In this document: one piece after another, positions 54,771-64,000 of the stretch
Layout of the letters: every line of letters begins with the position of its first letter
Numbering within the stretch: the first letter of the stretch is position 1
Assembly: GCA_033558025.1 (NCBI GenBank)
Contig: JAUCEF010000010.1
Location: forward strand, 1,575,001-1,639,000
Length of the DNA stretch: 64,000 nt
DNA from: Phytophthora sp. 'mugwort'
Taxonomy: Eukaryota > Oomycota > Peronosporomycetes > Peronosporales > Peronosporaceae
Direction: 5' to 3'
Notes under the pieces: model-generated
Databases searched by the model: none
Seen by the model: the letters and a program-made list of their open reading frames with translations, nothing else
What the model was told of the DNA's origin: nothing
Made by a program: the position numbers and the translations under genes

Positions 54771-55253
54771 ACATTCGACAACTACACACCCTCCACCACC
54801 CACAAACTCGACAATACCACACATATCACCCGTTGACGCTATCACTACGCCCATGTGCCTCTATTGCCCATCGCTGGCTCTGATCACAGCCTTTAAACTT
54901 CTACTCGATCGGTAGTCACCATGTATGGTCCGAGTCAATTGCCAAACCAGCAGCCCAACGTATCGCTTTTGGCTTGTTTTGCAGGCGTCCAAGGCACACA
55001 GGACCGACACTACGTCCCGAGCGAGGCTCGAGACACACCCCGGCTCGAGCGAGTCGACTTTGACTCGGTCGAATGCCACCGACAGGAATCGATGCCGAGC
55101 CGCGACGGGCCTCCATTGTGTCGGGGTGGACATGGCTCCAGTGACGAGACCGATGCATGGACATGTCAGTGGTATCGCCGGATTGGCTGGGACGCAGGCG
55201 ACAGCGCCGCTGCAGCAAAAGTAGGATACTTGAGGCAAAAAGAGCAAAGGAGA

Positions 55254-55326
55254 TATCAGAGGAGGGGATCGAACCCTCGATCTCGAGCGTGTGAAGCTCG
55301 CGTCCTAACCACTAGACGACACTGAC
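55254..55326 (-). tRNA. tRNA-Val(CAC), unit 9
   Basis: Same tRNA sequence as unit 1. gacgaGacc and cggaT spacer variants, as in unit 2. Confidence 0.88.
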
Positions 55327-55808
55327 ACATTCGACAACTACACACCCTCCACCACCACAAACTCGACAATACCACACATATCACCCGTTGACGCTATCAC
55401 TACGCCCATGTGCCTCTATTGCCCATCGCTGGCTCTGATCACAGCCTTTAAACTTCTACTCGATCGGTAGTCACCATGTATGGTCCGAGTCAATTGCCAA
55501 ACCAGCAGCCCAACGTATCGCTTTTGGCTTGTTTTGCAGGCGTCCAAGACACACAGGACCGACACTACGTCCCGAGCGAGGCTCGAGACACACCCCGGCT
55601 CGAGCGAGTCGACTTTGACTCGGTCGAATGCCACCGACAGGAATCGATGCCGAGCCGCGACGGGCCTCCATTGTGTCGGGGTGGACATGGCTCCAGTGAC
55701 GAGACCGATGCATGGACATGTCAGTGGTATCGCCGGATTGGCTGGGACGCAGGCGACAGCGCCGCTGCAGCAAAAGTAGGATACTTGAGGCAAAAAGAGC
55801 AAAGGAGA

Positions 55809-55881
55809 TATCAGAGGAGGGGATCGAACCCTCGATCTCGAGCGTGTGAAGCTCGCGTCCTAACCACTAGACGACACTGAC
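55809..55881 (-). tRNA. tRNA-Val(CAC), unit 10
   Basis: Same tRNA sequence as unit 1. Shares gacgaGacc with units 2 and 9 but has gac in place of ggc. Confidence 0.88.
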
Positions 55882-56363
55882 ACATTCGACAACTACACAC
55901 CCTCCACCACCACAAACTCGACAATACCACACATATCACCCGTTGACGCTATCACTACGCCCATGTGCCTCTATTGCCCATCGCTGGCTCTGATCACAGC
56001 CTTTAAACTTCTACTCGATCGGTAGTCACCATGTATGGTCCGAGTCAATTGCCAAACCAGCAGCCCAACGTATCGCTTTTGGCTTGTTTTGCAGGCGTCC
56101 AAGACACACAGGACCGACACTACGTCCCGAGCGAGGCTCGAGACACACCCCGGCTCGAGCGAGTCGACTTTGACTCGGTCGAATGCCACCGACAGGAATC
56201 GATGCCGAGCCGCGACGGGCCTCCATTGTGTCGGGGTGGACATGGCTCCAGTGACGAAACCGATGCATGGACATGTCAGTGGTATCGCCGGATTGGCTGG
56301 GACGCAGGCGACAGCGCCGCTGCAGCAAAAGTAGGATACTTGAGGCAAAAAGAGCAAAGGAGA

Positions 56364-56436
56364 TATCAGAGGAGGGGATCGAACCCTCGATCTCGAGCGT
56401 GTGAAGCTCGCGTCCTAACCACTAGACGACACTGAC
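56364..56436 (-). tRNA. tRNA-Val(CAC), unit 11
   Basis: Same tRNA sequence as unit 1. Spacer pattern as in units 5 and 6. Confidence 0.88.
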
Positions 56437-56918
56437 ACATTCGACAACTACACACCCTCCACCACCACAAACTCGACAATACCACACATATCACCCGTTG
56501 ACGCTATCACTACGCCCATGTGCCTCTATTGCCCATCGCTGGCTCTGATCACAGCCTTTAAACTTCTACTCGATCGGTAGTCACCATGTATGGTCCGAGT
56601 CAATTGCCAAACCAGCAGCCCAACGTATCGCTTTTGGCTTGTTTTGCAGGCGTCCAAGGCACACAGGACCGACACTACGTCCCGAGCGAGGCTCGAGACA
56701 CACCCCGGCTCGAGCGAGTCGACTTTGACTCGGTCGAATGCCACCGACAGGAATCGATGCCGAGCCGCAACGGGCCTCCATTGTGTCGGGGTGGACATGG
56801 CTCCAGTGACGAAACCGATGCATGGACATGTCAGTGGTATCGCCGGACTGGCTGGGACGCAGGCGACAGCGCCGCTGCAGCAAAAGTAGGATACTTGAGG
56901 CAAAAAGAGCAAAGGAGA

Positions 56919-56991
56919 TATCAGAGGAGGGAATCGAACCCTCGATCTCGAGCGTGTGAAGCTCGCGTCCTAACCACTAGACGACACTGAC
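56919..56991 (-). tRNA. tRNA-Val(CAC), unit 12
   Basis: T-loop variant: position 60 reads T (loop TTCGATT) rather than C; stems unaffected. This unit also has a private change cgcAacggg in the spacer. Confidence 0.87.
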
Positions 56992-57473
56992 ACATTCGAC
57001 AACTACACACCCTCCACCACCACAAACTCGACAATACCACACATATCACCCGTTGACGCTATCACTACGCCCATGTGCCTCTATTGCCCATCGCTGGCTC
57101 TGATCACAGCCTTTAAACTTCTACTCGATCGGTAGTCACCATGTATGGTCCGAGTCAATTGCCAAACCAGCAGCCCAACGTATCGCTTTTGGCTTGTTTT
57201 GCAGGCGTCCAAGGCACACAGGACCGACACTACGTCCCGAGCGAGGCTCGAGACACACCCCGGCTCGAGTGAGTCGACTTTGACTCGGTCGAATGCCACC
57301 GACAGGAATCGATGCCGAGCCGCGACGGGCCTCCATTGTGTCGGGGTGGACATGGCTCCAGTGACGAAACCGATGCATGGACATGTCAGTGGTATCGCCG
57401 GACTGGCTGGGACGCAGGCGACAGCGCCGCTGCAGCAAAAGTAGGATACTTGAGGCAAAAAGAGCAAAGGAGA

Positions 57474-57546
57474 TATCAGAGGAGGGAATCGAACCCTCGA
57501 TCTCGAGCGTGTGAAGCTCGCGTCCTAACCACTAGACGACACTGAC
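57474..57546 (-). tRNA. tRNA-Val(CAC), unit 13
   Basis: T-loop variant TTCGATT, as in unit 12. gagTgag spacer. Confidence 0.87.
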
Positions 57547-58028
57547 ACATTCGACAACTACACACCCTCCACCACCACAAACTCGACAATACCACACATA
57601 TCACCCGTTGACGCTATCACTACGCCCATGTGCCTCTATTGCCCATCGCTGGCTCTGATCACAGCCTTTAAACTTCTACTCGATCGGTAGTCACCATGTA
57701 TGGTCCGAGTCAATTGCCAAACCAGCAGCCCAACGTATCGCTTTTGGCTTGTTTTGCAGGCGTCCAAGGCACACAGGACCGACACTACGTCCCGAGCGAG
57801 GCTCGAGACACACCCCGGCTCGAGCGAGTCGACTTTGACTCGGTCGAATGCCACCGACAGGAATCGATGCCGAGCCGCGACGGGCCTCCATTGTGTCGGG
57901 GTGGACATGGCTCCAGTGACGAAACCGATGCATGGACATGTCAGTGGTATCGCCGGATTGGCTGGGACGCAGGCGACAGCGCCGCTGCAGCAAAAGTAGG
58001 ATACTTGAGGCAAAAAGAGCAAAGGAGA

Positions 58029-58101
58029 TATCAGAGGAGGGGATCGAACCCTCGATCTCGAGCGTGTGAAGCTCGCGTCCTAACCACTAGACGACACTGA
58101 C
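58029..58101 (-). tRNA. tRNA-Val(CAC), unit 14
   Basis: Same tRNA sequence as unit 1. cggaT spacer with ggc. Confidence 0.88.
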
Positions 58102-58583
58102 ACATTCGACAACTACACACCCTCCACCACCACAAACTCGACAATACCACACATATCACCCGTTGACGCTATCACTACGCCCATGTGCCTCTATTGCCCA
58201 TCGCTGGCTCTGATCACAGCCTTTAAACTTCTACTCGATCGGTAGTCACCATGTATGGTCCGAGTCAATTGCCAAACCAGCAGCCCAACGTATCGCTTTT
58301 GGCTTGTTTTGCAGGCGTCCAAGACACACAGGACCGACACTACGTCCCGAGCGAGGCTCGAGACACACCCCGGCTCGAGCGAGTCGACTTTGACTCGGTC
58401 GAATGCCACCGACAGGAATCGATGCCGAGCCGCGACGGGCCTCCATTGTGTCGGGGTGGACATGGCTCCAGTGACGAAACCGATGCATGGACATGTCAGT
58501 GGTATCGCCGGACTGGCTGGGACGCAGGCGACAGCGCCGCTGCAGCAAAAGTAGGATACTTGAGGCAAAAAGAGCAAAGGAGA

Positions 58584-58656
58584 TATCAGAGGAGGGGATC
58601 GAACCCTCGATCTCGAGCGTGTGAAGCTCGCGTCCTAACCACTAGACGACACTGAC
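58584..58656 (-). tRNA. tRNA-Val(CAC), unit 15
   Basis: Same tRNA sequence as unit 1. cacGttcg upstream variant and 556-bp spacing to unit 16. Confidence 0.88.
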
Positions 58657-59139
58657 ACGTTCGACAACTACACACCCTCCACCACCCACAAACTCGACAA
58701 TACCACACATATCACCCGTTGACGCTATCACTACGCCCATGTGCCTCTATTGCCCATCGCTGGCTCTGATCACAGCCTTTAAACTTCTACTCGATCGGTA
58801 GTCACCATGTATGGTCCGAGTCAATTGCCAAACCAGCAGCCCAACGTATCGCTTTTGGCTTGTTTTGCAGGCGTCCAAGGCACACAGGACCGACACTACG
58901 TCCCGAGCGAGGCTCGAGACACACCCCGGCTCGAGCGAGTCGACTTTGACTCGGTCGAATGCCACCGACAGGAATCGATGCCGAGCCGCGACGGGCCTCC
59001 ATTGTGTCGGGGTGGACATGGCTCCAGTGACGAAACCGATGCATGGACATGTCAGTGGTATCGCCGGACTGGCTGGGACGCAGGCGACAGCGCCGCTGCA
59101 GCAAAAGTAGGATACTTGAGGCAAAAAGAGCAAAGGAGA

Positions 59140-59212
59140 TATCAGAGGAGGGGATCGAACCCTCGATCTCGAGCGTGTGAAGCTCGCGTCCTAACCACTA
59201 GACGACACTGAC
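59140..59212 (-). tRNA. tRNA-Val(CAC), unit 16
   Basis: Same tRNA sequence as unit 1. cacGttcg upstream variant; 556-bp spacing to unit 17. Confidence 0.88.
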
Positions 59213-59695
59213 ACGTTCGACAACTACACACCCTCCACCACCCACAAACTCGACAATACCACACATATCACCCGTTGACGCTATCACTACGCCCATGTGC
59301 CTCTATTGCCCATCGCTGGCTCTGATCACAGCCTTTAAACTTCTACTCGATCGGTAGTCACCATGTATGGTCCGAGTCAATTGCCAAACCAGCAGCCCAA
59401 CGTATCGCTTTTGGCTTGTTTTGCAGGCGTCCAAGGCACACAGGACCGACACTACGTCCCGAGCGAGGCTCGAGACACACCCCGGCTCGAGCGAGTCGAC
59501 TTTGACTCGGTCGAATGCCACCGACAGGAATCGATGCCGAGCCGCGACGGGCCTCCATTGTGTCGGGGTGGACATGGCTCCAGTGACGAAACCGATGCAT
59601 GGACATGTCAGTGGTATCGCCGGACTGGCTGGGACGCAGGCGACAGCGCCGCTGCAGCAAAAGTAGGATACTTGAGGCAAAAAGAGCAAAGGAGA

Positions 59696-59768
59696 TATCA
59701 GAGGAGGGAATCGAACCCTCGATCTCGAGCGTGTGAAGCTCGCGTCCTAACCACTAGACGACACTGAC
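59696..59768 (-). tRNA. tRNA-Val(CAC), unit 17
   Basis: T-loop variant TTCGATT, as in units 12, 13 and 19. Confidence 0.87.
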
Positions 59769-60250
59769 ACATTCGACAACTACACACCCTCCACCACCAC
59801 AAACTCGACAATACCACACATATCACCCGTTGACGCTATCACTACGCCCATGTGCCTCTATTGCCCATCGCTGGCTCTGATCACAGCCTTTAAACTTCTA
59901 CTCGATCGGTAGTCACCATGTATGGTCCGAGTCAATTGCCAAACCAGCAGCCCAACGTATCGCTTTTGGCTTGTTTTGCAGGCGTCCAAGACACACAGGA
60001 CCGACACTACGTCCCGAGCGAGGCTCGAGACACACCCCGGCTCGAGCGAGTCGACTTTGACTCGGTCGAATGCCACCGACAGGAATCGATGCCGAGCCGC
60101 GACGGGCCTCCATTGTGTCGGGGTGGACATGGCTCCAGTGACGAAACCGATGCATGGACATGTCAGTGGTATCGCCGGATTGGCTGGGACGCAGGCGACA
60201 GCGCCGCTGCAGCAAAAGTAGGATACTTGAGGCAAAAAGAGCAAAGGAGA

Positions 60251-60323
60251 TATCAGAGGAGGGGATCGAACCCTCGATCTCGAGCGTGTGAAGCTCGCGT
60301 CCTAACCACTAGACGACACTGAC
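60251..60323 (-). tRNA. tRNA-Val(CAC), unit 18
   Basis: Same tRNA sequence as unit 1. cggaT with cacGttcg, a combination found only here among units after the second. Confidence 0.88.
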
Positions 60324-60806
60324 ACGTTCGACAACTACACACCCTCCACCACCCACAAACTCGACAATACCACACATATCACCCGTTGACGCTATCACTA
60401 CGCCCATGTGCCTCTATTGCCCATCGCTGGCTCTGATCACAGCCTTTAAACTTCTACTCGATCGGTAGTCACCATGTATGGTCCGAGTCAATTGCCAAAC
60501 CAGCAGCCCAACGTATCGCTTTTGGCTTGTTTTGCAGGCGTCCAAGGCACACAGGACCGACACTACGTCCCGAGCGAGGCTCGAGACACACCCCGGCTCG
60601 AGTGAGTCGACTTTGACTCGGTCGAATGCCACCGACAGGAATCGATGCCGAGCCGCGACGGGCCTCCATTGTGTCGGGGTGGACATGGCTCCAGTGACGA
60701 AACCGATGCATGGACATGTCAGTGGTATCGCCGGACTGGCTGGGACGCAGGCGACAGCGCCGCTGCAGCAAAAGTAGGATACTTGAGGCAAAAAGAGCAA
60801 AGGAGA

Positions 60807-60879
60807 TATCAGAGGAGGGAATCGAACCCTCGATCTCGAGCGTGTGAAGCTCGCGTCCTAACCACTAGACGACACTGAC
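60807..60879 (-). tRNA. tRNA-Val(CAC), unit 19
   Basis: T-loop variant TTCGATT. Variant pattern identical to unit 13. Confidence 0.87.
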
Positions 60880-61361
60880 ACATTCGACAACTACACACCC
60901 TCCACCACCACAAACTCGACAATACCACACATATCACCCGTTGACGCTATCACTACGCCCATGTGCCTCTATTGCCCATCGCTGGCTCTGATCACAGCCT
61001 TTAAACTTCTACTCGATCGGTAGTCACCATGTATGGTCCGAGTCAATTGCCAAACCAGCAGCCCAACGTATCGCTTTTGGCTTGTTTTGCAGGCGTCCAA
61101 GACACACAGGACCGACACTACGTCCCGAGCGAGGCTCGAGACACACCCCGGCTCGAGTGAGTCGACTTTGACTCGGTCGAATGCCACCGACAGGAATCGA
61201 TGCCGAGCCGCGACGGGCCTCCATTGTGTCGGGGTGGACATGGCTCCAGTGACGAAACCGATGCATGGACATGTCAGTGGTATCGCCGGACTGGCTGGGA
61301 CGCAGGCGACAGCGCCGCTGCAGCAAAAGTAGGATACTTGAGGCAAAAAGAGCAAAGGAGA

Positions 61362-61434
61362 TATCAGAGGAGGGGATCGAACCCTCGATCTCGAGCGTGT
61401 GAAGCTCGCGTCCTAACCACTAGACGACACTGAC
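61362..61434 (-). tRNA. tRNA-Val(CAC), unit 20
   Basis: Same tRNA sequence as unit 1. First of three consecutive units with one shared pattern (gagTgag, cacGttcg, 556 bp). Confidence 0.88.
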
Positions 61435-61917
61435 ACGTTCGACAACTACACACCCTCCACCACCCACAAACTCGACAATACCACACATATCACCCGTTGA
61501 CGCTATCACTACGCCCATGTGCCTCTATTGCCCATCGCTGGCTCTGATCACAGCCTTTAAACTTCTACTCGATCGGTAGTCACCATGTATGGTCCGAGTC
61601 AATTGCCAAACCAGCAGCCCAACGTATCGCTTTTGGCTTGTTTTGCAGGCGTCCAAGACACACAGGACCGACACTACGTCCCGAGCGAGGCTCGAGACAC
61701 ACCCCGGCTCGAGTGAGTCGACTTTGACTCGGTCGAATGCCACCGACAGGAATCGATGCCGAGCCGCGACGGGCCTCCATTGTGTCGGGGTGGACATGGC
61801 TCCAGTGACGAAACCGATGCATGGACATGTCAGTGGTATCGCCGGACTGGCTGGGACGCAGGCGACAGCGCCGCTGCAGCAAAAGTAGGATACTTGAGGC
61901 AAAAAGAGCAAAGGAGA

Positions 61918-61990
61918 TATCAGAGGAGGGGATCGAACCCTCGATCTCGAGCGTGTGAAGCTCGCGTCCTAACCACTAGACGACACTGAC
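61918..61990 (-). tRNA. tRNA-Val(CAC), unit 21
   Basis: Same tRNA sequence as unit 1. Same pattern as units 20 and 22. Confidence 0.88.
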
Positions 61991-62473
61991 ACGTTCGACA
62001 ACTACACACCCTCCACCACCCACAAACTCGACAATACCACACATATCACCCGTTGACGCTATCACTACGCCCATGTGCCTCTATTGCCCATCGCTGGCTC
62101 TGATCACAGCCTTTAAACTTCTACTCGATCGGTAGTCACCATGTATGGTCCGAGTCAATTGCCAAACCAGCAGCCCAACGTATCGCTTTTGGCTTGTTTT
62201 GCAGGCGTCCAAGACACACAGGACCGACACTACGTCCCGAGCGAGGCTCGAGACACACCCCGGCTCGAGTGAGTCGACTTTGACTCGGTCGAATGCCACC
62301 GACAGGAATCGATGCCGAGCCGCGACGGGCCTCCATTGTGTCGGGGTGGACATGGCTCCAGTGACGAAACCGATGCATGGACATGTCAGTGGTATCGCCG
62401 GACTGGCTGGGACGCAGGCGACAGCGCCGCTGCAGCAAAAGTAGGATACTTGAGGCAAAAAGAGCAAAGGAGA

Positions 62474-62546
62474 TATCAGAGGAGGGGATCGAACCCTCGA
62501 TCTCGAGCGTGTGAAGCTCGCGTCCTAACCACTAGACGACACTGAC
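62474..62546 (-). tRNA. tRNA-Val(CAC), unit 22
   Basis: Same tRNA sequence as unit 1. Same pattern as units 20 and 21. Confidence 0.88.
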
Positions 62547-63029
62547 ACGTTCGACAACTACACACCCTCCACCACCCACAAACTCGACAATACCACACAT
62601 ATCACCCGTTGACGCTATCACTACGCCCATGTGCCTCTATTGCCCATCGCTGGCTCTGATCACAGCCTTTAAACTTCTACTCGATCGGTAGTCACCATGT
62701 ATGGTCCGAGTCAATTGCCAAACCAGCAGCCCAACGTATCGCTTTTGGCTTGTTTTGCAGGCGTCCAAGACACACAGGACCGACACTACGTCCCGAGCGA
62801 GGCTCGAGACACACCCCGGCTCGAGCGAGTCGACTTTGACTCGGTCGAATGCCACCGACAGGAATCGATGCCGAGCCGCGACGGGCCTCCATTGTGTCGG
62901 GGTGGACATGGCTCCAGTGACGAAACCGATGCATGGACATGTCAGTGGTATCGCCGGATTGGCTGGGACGCAGGCGACAGCGCCGCTGCAGCAAAAGTAG
63001 GATACTTGAGGCAAAAAGAGCAAAGGAGA

Positions 63030-63102
63030 TATCAGAGGAGGGGATCGAACCCTCGATCTCGAGCGTGTGAAGCTCGCGTCCTAACCACTAGACGACACTG
63101 AC
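63030..63102 (-). tRNA. tRNA-Val(CAC), unit 23
   Basis: Same tRNA sequence as unit 1. Spacer pattern as in units 5, 6 and 11. Confidence 0.88.
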
Positions 63103-63584
63103 ACATTCGACAACTACACACCCTCCACCACCACAAACTCGACAATACCACACATATCACCCGTTGACGCTATCACTACGCCCATGTGCCTCTATTGCCC
63201 ATCGCTGGCTCTGATCACAGCCTTTAAACTTCTACTCGATCGGTAGTCACCATGTATGGTCCGAGTCAATTGCCAAACCAGCAGCCCAACGTATCGCTTT
63301 TGGCTTGTTTTGCAGGCGTCCAAGACACACAGGACCGACACTACGTCCCGAGCGAGGCTCGAGACACACCCCGGCTCGAGTGAGTCGACTTTGACTCGGT
63401 CGAATGCCACCGACAGGAATCGATGCCGAGCCGCGACGGGCCTCCATTGTGTCGGGGTGGACATGGCTCCAGTGACGAAACCGATGCATGGACATGTCAG
63501 TGGTATCGCCGGACTGGCTGGGACGCAGGCGACAGCGCCGCTGCAGCAAAAGTAGGATACTTGAGGCAAAAAGAGCAAAGGAGA

Positions 63585-63657
63585 TATCAGAGGAGGGGAT
63601 CGAACCCTCGATCTCGAGCGTGTGAAGCTCGCGTCCTAACCACTAGACGACACTGAC
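63585..63657 (-). tRNA. tRNA-Val(CAC), unit 24
   Basis: Same tRNA sequence as unit 1. Variant pattern identical to unit 7. The next unit runs off the window before its tRNA. Confidence 0.88.
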
Positions 63658-64000
63658 ACATTCGACAACTACACACCCTCCACCACCCACAAACTCGACA
63701 ATACCACACATATCACCCGTTGACGCTATCACTACGCCCATGTGCCTCTATTGCCCATCGCTGGCTCTGATCACAGCCTTTAAACTTCTACTCGATCGGT
63801 AGTCACCATGTATGGTCCGAGTCAATTGCCAAACCAGCAGCCCAACGTATCGCTTTTGGCTTGTTTTGCAGGCGTCCAAGACACACAGGACCGACACTAC
63901 GTCCCGAGCGAGGCTCGAGACACACCCCGGCTCGAGCGAGTCGACTTTGACTCGGTCGAATGCCACCGACAGGAATCGATGCCGAGCCGCGACGGGCCTC

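Larger units (their letters stand above)
50533..64000 (-). repeat. Tandem array of 555/556-bp unit carrying tRNA-Val(CAC)
   Basis: Twenty-four tRNA copies spaced 555 or 556 bp apart, plus a 25th unit cut by the window end. The one-base length change is a C in caccac(c)cacaaac. Units are near-identical, differing at a handful of sites: VQG/VQD (ggc/gac), gagCgag/gagTgag, gacgaG/Aacc, cggaC/Ttgg, ggG/Aatcg in the tRNA T loop, and cacG/Attcg just upstream of the tRNA. On the minus strand each unit has an upstream flank, a 73-nt tRNA gene, and 16 nt downstream of its 3' end a TTTTT run for pol III termination. The left boundary is sharp and unit 1 begins part-way through the repeat. The array continues past 64000. 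The unit spacer has no recognised gene. Confidence 0.95.

Noticed and set aside
50974..63578. A 128-codon minus-strand ORF open in every complete array unit
   Set aside because: Its first codon is TTG, it begins inside the pol III terminator region just after the tRNA, and it has no recognisable domain. Openness in all units reflects the near-identity of the repeat.
50811..63657. tRNA copies as SINE or tRNA-derived repeat rather than genes
   Set aside because: The whole 73-nt cloverleaf, T33, TTC loop, A/B boxes and terminator are preserved in every copy and there is no poly-A or dispersed insertion pattern. Not fully excluded because of the U6-U67 mismatch.
50533..64000. CRISPR array
   Set aside because: Repeats are 555 bp without variable spacers, in a eukaryotic context.

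Overview
The window looks like nuclear DNA of an oomycete, most likely Phytophthora or a close relative. The case rests on four things: short GT-AG introns (44-155 bp) in compact GC-rich genes; start-site motifs resembling the oomycete Inr/FPR core promoter; typical oomycete families (tandem Cys/His 'WRKY19-like' proteins, an alpha-kinase); and a heavy load of decayed hAT, piggyBac, MULE, Harbinger, Ty3/gypsy, Ty1/copia and Tc1/mariner elements of kinds common in Phytophthora. No bacterial operon, CRISPR array or phage signal is visible. All family calls were made by eye, without database searches.

Layout. 1-9 kb: relics of transposons (piggyBac N-terminus, hAT, a second piggyBac, a stand-alone chromodomain ORF, a MULE). 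10.8-21.1 kb: a gene island with a small secreted Cys-rich protein, an alpha-kinase, a TXNDC9-type thioredoxin-fold protein, a small type I membrane protein, an ankyrin-repeat protein and a phenolic acid decarboxylase (PAD). 21-28.6 kb: mostly non-coding, with a broken second PAD copy and a Harbinger relic. 28.6-34 kb: a degenerate Ty3/gypsy element. 34,989-39,025: a piggyBac element with both termini and flanking TTAA, but a broken transposase. 39-43 kb: copia, Myb-like and Harbinger remnants. 43.9-45.9 kb: a leukotriene-A4-hydrolase-type M1 aminopeptidase with a hydrophobic C-terminal tail. 46.9-48.2 kb: a seven-repeat Cys/His protein. 48,778-50,318: a Tc1/mariner element with 55-bp terminal inverted repeats.

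50,533 to the end of the window is a near-perfect tandem array of a 555/556-bp unit. Each complete unit carries one minus-strand 73-nt tRNA gene with anticodon CAC (valine, codon GTG), internal A and B boxes and a downstream T5 stretch as pol III terminator. Twenty-four tRNA copies are complete and a 25th unit is cut by the window edge, so the array continues beyond it. This is the most striking feature of the window.

The host genes look like independent housekeeping or lineage-specific genes rather than one pathway. PAD may detoxify plant hydroxycinnamic acids and the secreted Cys-rich protein may act outside the cell; both are inferences.
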